This document shows positions 1-6,339 of a DNA stretch of 13,460 bases, in pieces (positions within the stretch are counted from its first letter, which is position 1; each line of letters opens with the position of its first letter). The notes beneath the pieces were generated by a model. It did no database searches. It was given only the letters and a program-made list of their open reading frames with translations, and was not told where the DNA came from. The stretch is from Bacteroidales bacterium. Its GTDB lineage: Bacteria > Bacteroidota > Bacteroidia > Bacteroidales > VadinHA17. The translations under genes were made by a program, and so were the position numbers. The DNA lies in assembly GCA_003157055.1 (NCBI GenBank), contig PMIG01000305.1, positions 9,406 to 22,865 on the forward strand, in the 5' to 3' direction.

Positions 1-825
1 CATCATCTGACAATTACATTTTTAATTGTAATGGTGGCAGCCGCCCTGGTTTGTTTCGCGGTGAGTGAGATTACATTTAATTATAGTCAGGTCGATAAGC
101 TCTGGAGCCTTATGCCGATAGTTTACAGCCTGATGGCTCTTGTCACTTTCCCTTCACCCCGCATGTGGATCATGTTTATCCTGGTTGCTGCATGGGGCTT
201 ACGCCTGAGCTATAATTTCTATCGAAAGGGAGGATATAATATTATTCCCTGGAAAGGGGAGGAGGATTACAGATGGAAGATTATACGCGATAATCCATCA
301 CTTAAAGGAAGGTTCCGTTTTGGTTTGTTCAATCTCTTATTCATTTCATTTTATCAGCATTTCCTCATATTCCTGTTTTGCACTCCTATTCTTATGGTCG
401 CAAAAAACCGGAATGCAGGTCTTAACTGGCTGGATATAATTGCAGCCTCTCTGATGATGCTCTTCATAATCACTGAGAGGATAGCCGACAATCAGCTTTT
501 CAGGTTTCATCAGCTGAAGAAGAAGGGAGAGTCGACTAATGGACAATATGCAGGGTCGCTTAAGAAGGGATTTCTTTCTGAAGGATTATGGCGTTATGTA
601 CGGCATCCCAATTATTCCTGCGAGCAAGCAATATGGATTAGCTTTTATCTGTTCAGTGTTGCCGCTTCGGGTAAATGGATTAATATAACGCTTGCGGGGT
701 CCGTTCTGCTGGTCATCCTTTTCGTGGGCAGCAGCAGTCTTACGGAAAAGATAAACAGTGAAAGATATCCGGGCTACGGAGCCTACAAAAAAGAGGTGCC
801 CCGGTTTCTGCCACGGCTCTTCTAA
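1..825 (+). CDS. DUF1295 / steroid 5-alpha-reductase-like membrane protein, 5' end cut by window
   Basis: Integral membrane protein resembling the DUF1295 family, which shares a fold with steroid 5-alpha reductases and isoprenylcysteine methyltransferases. The natural substrate is unknown. The frame is open from base 1. The first internal ATG (base 31) falls inside a hydrophobic helix that continues upstream, so the true start is probably outside the window. Counting from that ATG, VDKLWS (21-26) follows the first helix, with further membrane segments near 45-62, 97-123, 133-152, 197-213 and 216-235. The family signature is GLWRYVRHPNYSCEQ (185-199), the likely cofactor-binding region. The C-terminal ERYPGYGAYKKEVPRFLP (244-261) is also typical. 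Usual family members have Phe-Gly or similar after HPNY; here it is Ser-Cys. The stop overlaps that of the convergent downstream gene by four bases. Family assignment is firm; reaction unknown. Confidence 0.85.
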   Translation, partial: HHLTITFLIVMVAAALVCFAVSEITFNYSQVDKLWSLMPIVYSLMALVTFPSPRMWIMFILVAAWGLRLSYNFYRKGGYNIIPWKGEEDYRWKIIRDNPSLKGRFRFGLFNLLFISFYQHFLIFLFCTPILMVAKNRNAGLNWLDIIAASLMMLFIITERIADNQLFRFHQLKKKGESTNGQYAGSLKKGFLSEGLWRYVRHPNYSCEQAIWISFYLFSVAASGKWINITLAGSVLLVILFVGSSSLTEKINSERYPGYGAYKKEVPRFLPRLF

Positions 826-1793
826 TTTGATACATCTTCAATCAGGCTTTCGCGCAGATCAAAAAGTTCCCAGCGTTTTGAAAGCACTTCGGAACGTTTT
901 TCTTTAAGAAGATTAATAAAATCCTTTACACCAAGCTGGTCATTACCGTTAGCATGAATTAGGACAATGCTTCCATTCCTTGGCCACTGGCCTTTTGCAA
1001 GCCAGGCATCACTGCCTACGGGAATCAACCCGAAGCTCAGGATCTTATCATATATTTTACGATCTGAGACTAATCCCGGGAAGCGGAAGAAAACTGATGG
1101 AACGATATTCTTCTGAAGAAGCGCAATTTCAGTCCGAAGAATTTCAGAATCAATATCAGTACCTGGAGCCATCATGAAATTTTCTTTCAGCGGAACATCT
1201 TTATAAGTATTATGATTATAAGAATGATTAATCCATAAAATGTCAAGGTTGCCGGCTCTCCCAAGGCTGTCAAGCCATTTCAGGTCGCCCGGATGCCCTT
1301 TTATCCATCGGCCGGTTATAGAGACTGCAATAGGAACTGGGTTCTCAACCCGTCCGATTTCATTAATAAGATCAGTAAAAACTATCCGGTCCAGAGGAAA
1401 CTGGGATGGGCACAGGTCTATAGTAATGTCGATACCCTTTTGTGAAGGCAGGAACCGCCTGAAGCCTGCATCCTGCAAAGTGTCGCTGTACTTTTCAGCC
1501 TGCTTCATAGCCAGTAAATACGGAGTTGACGGGTATCTCGACCATATCGCTCCCCATGATGCCTGATGGATATTGATACTGTCTTCAGAAAATATTTTCG
1601 TATTTAATGACTTTGGCGATACGGTTAAATAGCAAACATGTGCCTCTTTGGAGAACCTCCTTAAAATGATTACCTCATCTGAATTATTCCTGCAAACGCC
1701 CCAGCCGGTAAATGGAACATAATTGCTGATAATCTGTCCGCAGACCGTGTTTGTCAATAGTATGACCAGCGGTATTATTTTTAGAAGCTTCAT
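822..1793 (-). CDS. Exported polysaccharide deacetylase-like (NodB-fold) protein with a variant first motif
   Basis: Probable secreted or periplasmic carbohydrate deacetylase-like protein. I start it at the ATG at 1793, giving 323 residues beginning MKLLKIIPLVILL, a normal signal peptide. An in-frame ATG at 1802 would add three residues, but it lies only about 8 bases from the transcript start predicted from the TAAATTTG element at 1816-1823. Residue numbers below use the longer form. A region of about 120 residues (21-120) matching nothing I recognise precedes the NodB-like part. That part has ITIDLCPSQ (126-134) in place of TFDDG, so the second metal-ligand Asp is replaced. It also has NHSYNH (192-197) matching the HxxxH metal site, FRFPG (239-243) matching motif 3, and IVLIHANGN (279-287) as the late His motif. 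TFDLC-type variants of motif 1 are known in deacetylase-fold proteins. Substrate is unknown. The gene appears monocistronic, separated from its upstream neighbour by a terminator. Confidence 0.78.
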   Translation of the reverse strand: MKLLKIIPLVILLTNTVCGQIISNYVPFTGWGVCRNNSDEVIILRRFSKEAHVCYLTVSPKSLNTKIFSEDSINIHQASWGAIWSRYPSTPYLLAMKQAEKYSDTLQDAGFRRFLPSQKGIDITIDLCPSQFPLDRIVFTDLINEIGRVENPVPIAVSITGRWIKGHPGDLKWLDSLGRAGNLDILWINHSYNHNTYKDVPLKENFMMAPGTDIDSEILRTEIALLQKNIVPSVFFRFPGLVSDRKIYDKILSFGLIPVGSDAWLAKGQWPRNGSIVLIHANGNDQLGVKDFINLLKEKRSEVLSKRWELFDLRESLIEDVSN

Positions 1794-1815
1794 TGACACC
1801 ACTTTCTAACCGGAT

Positions 1816-1823
1816 CAAATTTA
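1816..1823 (-). promoter_or_regulatory. -7 promoter element TAAATTTG for the deacetylase-like gene
   Basis: On the minus strand this reads TAAATTTG, an exact match to the Bacteroidota TAnnTTTG element. It lies 22 bases before the ATG at 1793. A TTTG at 1839-1842 could act as the -33 element, but the 15-base gap is shorter than the usual 19-21. Confidence 0.55.
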
Positions 1824-1830
1824 GTTTTTT

Positions 1831-1872
1831 CCTGAAAACAAAATCCCGCACGATCAAAGATCAGCGGGATTT
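1831..1872 (-). terminator. Intrinsic terminator of the Lys/Thr-rich protein gene
   Basis: A perfect 9-bp stem, AAATCCCGC (1841-1849) with GCGGGATTT (1864-1872), has an extra inner GATC/GATC pairing at the loop. On the minus strand it is followed by the T-rich tract TTTTGTTTTC. It lies about 75 bases past the stop of the upstream minus-strand gene and directly before the next gene's promoter, so it insulates the two. Confidence 0.8.
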
Positions 1873-1927
1873 GGAGTTCAGTGAATTTTATACAAAAATC
1901 ATATCTGAAAATATATATATCAGCCTG

Positions 1928-1955
1928 AGAACTGACATTTAAAAATATCAGTTCT
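1928..1955. other. Inverted repeat spanning the stop codon of the Lys/Thr-rich gene
   Basis: AGAACTGA (1928-1935) pairs with TCAGTTCT (1948-1955) across a 12-base AT-rich loop. The right arm contains the TGA stop of the minus-strand gene. Read on the plus strand it is followed by TTTTT and resembles a terminator, but no plus-strand gene ends nearby. It may be a 3'-end mRNA structure or chance. Confidence 0.35.
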
Positions 1956-2565
1956 TTTTCAGACTGCTCATGTATACTTTGTTGCCTTCCTTATTTATAA
2001 AATATTCGCCGCCTCTCGGACCAACAAGCACTTCCTCTCCATTAGGACCTTTTTTACCGGATACGGTTTTATCCTGATCCTTTACATAAACTTTATTGCC
2101 GTTGGAATTCATATAATACTGGCCGCCTTTCGGTCCTTCAAAAACCTTTTGTCCCTGTGGCCCTTTTTGGCCTGAAACAACTTTGTCAGATGCACCTGTA
2201 CTCTCAACCGGTTTAGCTGTCTTCACTTCTTCAGCGGGAGCTTTAGTCGCAGTTGCCTTGGTTGTTTTTGTACCTTCTGATTTTGCAGCAGGAGCTTTGG
2301 CTTCAGTTGTCTTGGTCGTTTTTGCTGCTTTAGCTCCTTCAGGTTTTACGGTGGTAGTTTTTACTTCAGTTGTTTTGGTTGTTTTCACTGTCTTGGCTGC
2401 CTCTGATTTTGTGCCGGTTGCCTTAGTGGTTTTTACTGCCGGCTTGGCGGTAGTCTTCTTTTCAGTTGTTGCCTTGGTTGTACTTTTGGTCTGGTTAGTC
2501 TGACCATACGTAATTGTCGAAAACACTATGGCAACAGCCATCATTGCGATAAATACTTTTTTCAT
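1948..2565 (-). CDS. Secreted Lys/Thr/Ala-rich protein with two C-terminal PBCV basic adaptor-like motifs
   Basis: A 205-residue exported protein of unknown function. Residues 1-21 form a signal peptide ending near ITYGQ. Residues 22-122 are low complexity, almost only Lys, Thr, Ala, Glu, Pro and Val, with a degenerate repeat of 18-21 residues built on KTTKTTEVK and KPEGAK. Two tandem motifs 38 residues apart follow, at about 131-161 and 169-199. Both read SGxKGPxGxxVxxGPxGGxYxxNxxGNKVY. The GPRGGEYFINKEGNKVY pattern matches what I recall of the PBCV-specific basic adaptor domain (Pfam PF08789), known from chlorella-virus proteins and scattered bacteria. The basic, disordered first part suggests binding to a polyanion or the cell wall (inference). 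It is monocistronic with its own terminator. The ATG at 2565 follows an AT-rich leader with no Shine-Dalgarno sequence. A weak TATAATTG (2632-2639, minus strand) is the only promoter candidate I see. Confidence 0.82.
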   Translation of the reverse strand: MKKVFIAMMAVAIVFSTITYGQTNQTKSTTKATTEKKTTAKPAVKTTKATGTKSEAAKTVKTTKTTEVKTTTVKPEGAKAAKTTKTTEAKAPAAKSEGTKTTKATATKAPAEEVKTAKPVESTGASDKVVSGQKGPQGQKVFEGPKGGQYYMNSNGNKVYVKDQDKTVSGKKGPNGEEVLVGPRGGEYFINKEGNKVYMSSLKKN

Positions 2566-2798
2566 TCTTTTTACTTTTTAGATTTAAAATATTTTATAAT
2601 TTCTATTGATGTTACTCTGTTTTTTGCAATGCAATTATAATCCGGGTTTATGAAGACAAGATGAAGAATGATGCTGCTGTTAAATTTTCAGGAATTTCTA
2701 TTCCAGATGCAAATCACTTTATTCAATTTCCAGACCACATGATTATATTACTTCTCATTAAGTACTGTAAATAAATTTTTTATAAAAAAGGTTATTTG

Positions 2799-2806
2799 TA
2801 AATTTG
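2799..2806 (+). promoter_or_regulatory. -7 promoter element TAAATTTG for the DUF3795 gene
   Basis: Exact match to TAnnTTTG, ending 22 bases before the ATG at 2829 and giving a leader of roughly 15-18 bases. The sequence 20 bases upstream is a T-run (about 2775-2781), with no clear TTG -33 element. Confidence 0.55.
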
Positions 2807-2828
2807 ATTTATATCAATATTCGTAGCC

Positions 2829-3317
2829 ATGAAAAAGGAAATTAAACGTCGCGATTTCGTTGGGACATGTCTCAAGGCAGGTGTAGCCTGTTGTGCTTTA
2901 TCATACAGCGCAAATCTGTCAGCTTTTAATCCCGCGGGAAGACAGGATGTAAAACCCGACCCGAAATACCTGGCGTATTGCGGTTATAAATGTCCTCCAA
3001 CCTGTCCTCTTTTAAAAGGTACGCTTGAGAATAATATAGAGCTGAAGAAGAAGGCTTATGCCGATTTTAAGTTTAAGGAGAAATATGGCGTTGAATTCGA
3101 TGCCGATAAAGTATTTTGCTATGGCTGTAAACCAAAGGATAAGCCGTTAGGGCCTTCGGTAAAGGCTTGTACAGTTCGCAATTGTGCTTTAGAAAAGGGA
3201 TATGATTGTTGTATTCAGTGTGACGGACTCACCGCCTGCAATAAAGAATTATGGACCAATTTCCCGAAATTCAAGGATGCCATAATTGATATGCAGAAAA
3301 AATATAAAGCTGTCTGA
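2829..3317 (+). CDS. Tat-signal, cysteine-rich DUF3795 domain protein
   Basis: A 162-residue protein of unknown function. It begins with a twin-arginine signal: KRRDFVG (R7, R8), then a weakly hydrophobic stretch to about residue 32. The remainder matches the DUF3795 pattern. YCGYKCPPTC (50-59) opens the domain, FCYGC (96-100) forms a CxxC, and C114, C119, C127, C128, C131 and C137 complete eleven Cys in the mature part. Such spacing suggests metal or iron-sulfur binding, and Tat export of an already folded, cofactor-loaded protein would fit (inference). GVACC (18-22) is not a proper lipobox, so I treat it as a soluble Tat substrate, though a Tat lipoprotein cannot be excluded. Its own promoter lies just upstream. 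The next gene is 127 bases downstream on the same strand, separated by a repeat-filled spacer. Confidence 0.85.
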   Translation: MKKEIKRRDFVGTCLKAGVACCALSYSANLSAFNPAGRQDVKPDPKYLAYCGYKCPPTCPLLKGTLENNIELKKKAYADFKFKEKYGVEFDADKVFCYGCKPKDKPLGPSVKACTVRNCALEKGYDCCIQCDGLTACNKELWTNFPKFKDAIIDMQKKYKAV

Positions 3318-3325
3318 TAGAAGGG

Positions 3326-3409
3326 GTCTTGCAGGTCTTGTCGTCCCGAATGCCCGGGGCTCCGTCTCGCTAGTCCTGTAGGTCTGATCGTCTTACAGGT
3401 CGATGATTA
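3326..3409 (+). repeat. Degenerate GTC-rich tandem words in a 127-base spacer
   Basis: Three related 17-base units occur: TTGCAGGTCTTGTCGTC (3329-3345), CTGTAGGTCTGATCGTC (3376-3392) and TTACAGGTCGATGATTA (3393-3409). The last two are directly adjacent, and within them GTC recurs every 8 bases (3382, 3390, 3398). CCTGTAGG (3375-3382) also pairs with the CTTACAGG that follows at 3392-3399, giving an 8-bp stem with one G-U pair. No T-run follows, so it is not a clear terminator. Confidence 0.5.
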
Positions 3410-3444
3410 AGTAAAGGACTTGCCCGACAACAAAGTTTTAGTTA

Positions 3445-4212
3445 ATGAAAAAGGTAATATTTATTTCCATAACCCTTATTCTATTTAGTTGTTCCTCACT
3501 TCTAAAAAGGGGAGGTATTATCTTCACTTTTGACGATCAGTATGTTAAGAGCTGGGTTGCAAATCGCGATCTCTTCAAAAAGTATGACGTGAAGGCAACT
3601 TTTTTCATATCGCGCCCTCAGTTGCTGGATTCAGGTCAGGTAAGAGATCTGAAGATCCTGCAAAGTGACGGTAACGAGATTGGCTGTCATGGTGTGAATC
3701 ATCTTAATGCCATGGAATTTGCCGGTCCTGCTGTTAAATATTATAAGGAGGAAGTAGAGCCTGCGATCAGTAAGTTGAATGTCCTGGGTTTCCGCATCGT
3801 TTCATTTGCCTATCCTTTCGGACCGGCCCCCGATTCGGTCGATTCTTATTTGCTGAAGCACGTGAAGTATCTTAGAAAGGCAACATGGAACAGGAATAAT
3901 ACAACAATCGACACTTATGATAATATTTATGCCAGACCCGATTCCTTCCATATTGTGAATTCAATGGGGATTGACTGCAATTATAGCATAACTGTTGAGA
4001 ACCTTCAGGCCGGGATTTCCAGAGCGCAAAAGAATAACGAGATACTGGTTCTTCATGCTCATCTGCTGGATACTTCGGGTCTGGCCTATACAACTAATCC
4101 GGCATTCCTGGAACAGGTATTTAAACTATGCAAAAAGGATAAAATACGGAGTTACAGGATGGAAGATATGGAAGATTTCTTCAGCCAGCACAAACTAAAA
4201 GATTCACGCTGA
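3445..4212 (+). CDS. Polysaccharide deacetylase lipoprotein (carbohydrate esterase family 4)
   Basis: Probable envelope-anchored deacetylase that removes N- or O-acetyl groups from a polysaccharide. The 255-residue protein starts MKKVIFISITLILFSC, with a lipobox LFSC and lipidated Cys at 16. The NodB motifs are intact: TFDDQ (28-32; D30 as base, D31 as metal ligand), HGVNH (82-86; both metal His), FAYPFG (121-126; motif 3, with Pro-Phe-Gly where Arg is often found) and LVLHAH (201-206; catalytic-His motif). It is short for the family, nearly all catalytic domain, with no carbohydrate-binding module. The substrate (peptidoglycan, exopolysaccharide or plant xylan) cannot be told from the sequence. 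No TAnnTTTG element is visible immediately upstream, so it may be cotranscribed with the DUF3795 gene through the 127-base spacer. It converges with the GH26 gene. Confidence 0.87.
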   Translation: MKKVIFISITLILFSCSSLLKRGGIIFTFDDQYVKSWVANRDLFKKYDVKATFFISRPQLLDSGQVRDLKILQSDGNEIGCHGVNHLNAMEFAGPAVKYYKEEVEPAISKLNVLGFRIVSFAYPFGPAPDSVDSYLLKHVKYLRKATWNRNNTTIDTYDNIYARPDSFHIVNSMGIDCNYSITVENLQAGISRAQKNNEILVLHAHLLDTSGLAYTTNPAFLEQVFKLCKKDKIRSYRMEDMEDFFSQHKLKDSR

Positions 4213-4310
4213 CTGCTACCCCTCAGTCGCCGGTTCTTTTATGGAGACTTTCGAGACCGCAAGACTTGAATACAGCGAGCTACGCGATCAAGACACCGCG
4301 AAGAGATCTG
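4213..4310. other. Convergent spacer without a clear terminator
   Basis: This 98-base gap separates the 3' ends of the deacetylase and GH26 genes. I find no hairpin plus T-run. From 4244 the words GAGAC, GAGAC, AAGAC and AATAC recur at 8-9 base steps, a weak echo of the arrays in other spacers. Confidence 0.3.
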
Positions 4311-6020
4311 CTAATGCAGACTCGGCATTTTATCTCTTGTGATGACATACGAGTAGCCGAAGAATGTATTCCACCATGCCGATCCATTATTGGCGGAAGA
4401 CTCTGTATAATCGCCATTCCAGGGCATGAACCACGACCACATATCTCCGTATGTCTTCATCTGCGCCGGATCGGGAACTGAACCGCATTCGGCTAGGGCA
4501 ATTATTTTTCGGCCTCCAAAAATATCCTTGACTCTGTTGAATTCGTAATACTGAGAGCTATGCTGGTTTTCACCGGGATAAATATCCATTCCCACTATGT
4601 CAACATAATTATCGCCCGGATACCAGTCAAGTGCATCAGAGTTGGTATTGGTTGTCCATACCCATATCAGGTTATTCAGGCCCCAATGGTTAACCAGCCT
4701 GTCGTACATGAGCTGGTACAACGCCTTGCATGGTGCCGGTCCCTTGGCTCCCCACCAGAACCATTCTCCTGCAGCTTCGTGCAGCGGCCGCCATATAACC
4801 GGTATATTGGCATCCTTGAATTCTTTAAGGTAAACGGCGATGGTATCAATATCATTAACCATTGCTATATATTCTTGTGAACCGGGTTCAGTAATTTTCG
4901 ATACGTCGAATGTAGTGCCGGTAGTATAAAAAGCTCCTGATTTGTTTAGAGGATCACGCCAGTGCCACATCAGTGCTACTATGCCGTTATTATCCCACCA
5001 TGTTTTGCCCAGGTTGAACGGAGCTTCGTATAAAATAGTTGGTGAATTCCGGATTGTGTGATCGATAAAATCGAAACAGGTCAATGCCGGCCATTTGCCG
5101 GTATTAGTGTACACCCATGTGGCCTCGGTGATATTTGTACTGTAGTTGGCCATCGTTCCTGAAATGACGTTCGTAAGGAAATTGTTCTTCAGGTAATTGT
5201 ACAGGTTGACCGCTTGCAAGGAAGCTCCCGGAGTAACGGGGTTTGCATCGATATTAAATGTGGTCCCGGAACCTGTACTCGCAACTATTTTCACATAATC
5301 TATTAAGAACCATGTCCAGTTTGGAGTGATTGTAATTGTGTTACTCCCGGCATTCAGAACAACTGTGGCAAATTTCTTTTCGGTGAAAGTCGGGGAGGAT
5401 CCAAGGTCGAATGAGCCTTTTATGCCGTTTATGTCAACATAGCAGTTTTTAGCTCCATAGTTTGAAGTTGAATATCCTATATACAGATCGAACTTTCCGG
5501 CTGTAATGTTTTCAAGGTCAAAAGTCACAAAATCGGTTGAATTATGAAAGCCGCCTACGTAACCGGTTCCGGAGTAGCCGCTTAATGAAGTCATTATAGA
5601 GTTTGTAGAAGAGAACAGTGCATATTCAGCTTCATATTTTCCATCTGTAGGCTGAGGATACTTGGTTGTGAATGAAAAGCTGACGGCAGCAGCATAATTT
5701 CCGCTCAGGTCCTTCACAGAGTTAGCATAAACGACAACATTATAAGTCATTCCTTCAGTAAGGGTAATAGTTATCCTTACCTGCTTGCCTGATGCAGTTG
5801 CTGTTTTTGCTACACCATTTATGAAGATCTGATAATTATCTTCCAGAACTACGTCTTCATCGTAAGTTATATAAACCCACGATGTGGCAGAAACCCTGGT
5901 TGCTCCGTTTGATGGCAGTGTAGAAGACATCGTTGGTGCAGTGGTGTCGCCGGGTGCCGATTTTTTGCATGACGTGGAGGTCAGCGAAATTATCAGTAAG
6001 AAAACAAGATATTTTTTCAT
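4311..6020 (-). CDS. GH26 beta-mannanase-type lipoprotein with Ig-like and CBM6/35-like modules
   Basis: Probable endo-beta-1,4-mannanase on the cell surface or in the periplasm, 569 residues. Residues 1-18 are a lipoprotein signal with STSC; Cys18 is the lipid site, followed by KKSAPGD. A Big_5/SbsA-type Ig-like domain spans about 27-119, starting APTMSSTLPSNGA. A beta-sandwich carbohydrate-binding module of the CBM6/CBM35 type spans about 128-246, with YEAEYA at its start and WFLIDYVKIV at its end. The GH26 catalytic barrel spans about 254-565. The acid/base is E415 in RPLHEAAGEWFWW, and the nucleophile is E511 in IIALAECGS. MWHWRDP (351-357) is also typical of GH26. All catalytic parts are present and the length is normal. 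GH26 also includes other activities such as beta-1,3-xylanase, so mannan specificity is inferred. No SusC/SusD, transporter or other glycosidase adjoins it, so it is not in a visible polysaccharide utilization locus. Confidence 0.9.
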   Translation of the reverse strand: MKKYLVFLLIISLTSTSCKKSAPGDTTAPTMSSTLPSNGATRVSATSWVYITYDEDVVLEDNYQIFINGVAKTATASGKQVRITITLTEGMTYNVVVYANSVKDLSGNYAAAVSFSFTTKYPQPTDGKYEAEYALFSSTNSIMTSLSGYSGTGYVGGFHNSTDFVTFDLENITAGKFDLYIGYSTSNYGAKNCYVDINGIKGSFDLGSSPTFTEKKFATVVLNAGSNTITITPNWTWFLIDYVKIVASTGSGTTFNIDANPVTPGASLQAVNLYNYLKNNFLTNVISGTMANYSTNITEATWVYTNTGKWPALTCFDFIDHTIRNSPTILYEAPFNLGKTWWDNNGIVALMWHWRDPLNKSGAFYTTGTTFDVSKITEPGSQEYIAMVNDIDTIAVYLKEFKDANIPVIWRPLHEAAGEWFWWGAKGPAPCKALYQLMYDRLVNHWGLNNLIWVWTTNTNSDALDWYPGDNYVDIVGMDIYPGENQHSSQYYEFNRVKDIFGGRKIIALAECGSVPDPAQMKTYGDMWSWFMPWNGDYTESSANNGSAWWNTFFGYSYVITRDKMPSLH

Positions 6021-6089
6021 AAGATTATCTTTAGATGTCAGGTGTAAGCTTTCTTAAGATCAAAAACAGATCGAAAAAAATAAGCATAA

Positions 6090-6097
6090 CAAATTTA
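6090..6097 (-). promoter_or_regulatory. -7 promoter element TAAATTTG for the GH26 gene
   Basis: Minus-strand TAAATTTG, identical to the elements at 1816-1823 and 2799-2806. It is 70 bases upstream of the ATG at 6020, giving a leader of about 60 bases. No clear -33 TTG is seen. Confidence 0.5.
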
Positions 6098-6155
6098 GCA
6101 TGATATATATTAACTAAGGTTAGTTTTTGTTTATTTTTCAGGGGTGGAAGGTTAA

Positions 6156-6203
6156 TTGGCAACCGGCTACCGGCAACCGGTTACCGGTTTGATTGCACGA
6201 TTG
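6156..6203 (+). repeat. Period-7 CCGGNNA array followed by a GATTGCAC word
   Basis: Five consecutive 7-base units occur: TTGGCAA, CCGGCTA, CCGGCAA, CCGGTTA and CCGGTTT (6156-6190). GATTGCAC and GATTG (6191-6203) follow directly. The array lies between the two divergent promoters. The CCGG units resemble those at 7290-7317, and the GATTGCAC word recurs at 10062-10079. Confidence 0.75.
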
Positions 6204-6242
6204 GAAGAAAGAGGACAGGAGACAAGGAGTGAAACGACGTAG

Positions 6243-6257
6243 TTCCGCGAAGCGGAA
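6243..6257. other. Small perfect hairpin
   Basis: TTCCGC (6243-6248) pairs with GCGGAA (6252-6257) around a GAA triloop. It lies upstream of the PH-domain gene promoter. No T-run follows. Role unknown. Confidence 0.35.
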
Positions 6258-6300
6258 TATTTAAGCTACTCATAATTTTAAATCTTCTGAAATGTGTTAT

Positions 6301-6308
6301 TATCTTTG
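6301..6308 (+). promoter_or_regulatory. -7 promoter element TATCTTTG for the PH-domain protein gene
   Basis: Exact match to TAnnTTTG, ending 31 bases before the ATG at 6340, for a leader of about 25 bases. A -33 element is not obvious. Confidence 0.5.
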
Positions 6309-6339
6309 ATTCCGGACAAACCTTTCAAAACAGATACTA

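Larger units (their letters stand above)
6021..6339. other. 319-base divergent spacer between GH26 and PH-domain genes
   Basis: The left third is AT-rich and holds the GH26 promoter. The middle (6156-6203) holds the period-7 CCGG array and the GATTGCAC word. A purine-rich stretch (about 6201-6238) follows, then a small hairpin TTCCGC-GAA-GCGGAA (6243-6257). The right end holds the promoter of the PH-domain gene. I see no gene here. Confidence 0.6.

Noticed and set aside
1240..1566. 108-residue open frame antisense to the deacetylase-like gene
   Set aside because: The minus-strand frame carries the conserved NodB-type motifs; the plus-strand frame has none.
2183..2503. Long Val/Ala-rich open frame antisense to the Lys/Thr-rich protein
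   Set aside because: It is the complement of repetitive Lys/Thr/Ala codons, which naturally lack stops in this frame; the minus-strand protein has a signal peptide and recognisable motifs.
2661..2774. Possible 37-residue plus-strand protein starting MKNDAAVKFSGISIPD in the spacer before the DUF3795 gene
   Set aside because: A frame of this size is expected by chance in AT-rich DNA, its end overlaps the promoter region of the next gene, and no family or signal feature is seen.
3375..3399. Hairpin CCTGTAGG/CTTACAGG as terminator of the DUF3795 gene
   Set aside because: It is not followed by a T-run and is explained as well by the repeated words in that spacer.
4311..6020. Polysaccharide utilization locus around the GH26 gene
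   Set aside because: No SusC/SusD pair, two-component or sigma/anti-sigma regulator, or second glycosidase is present in the window.
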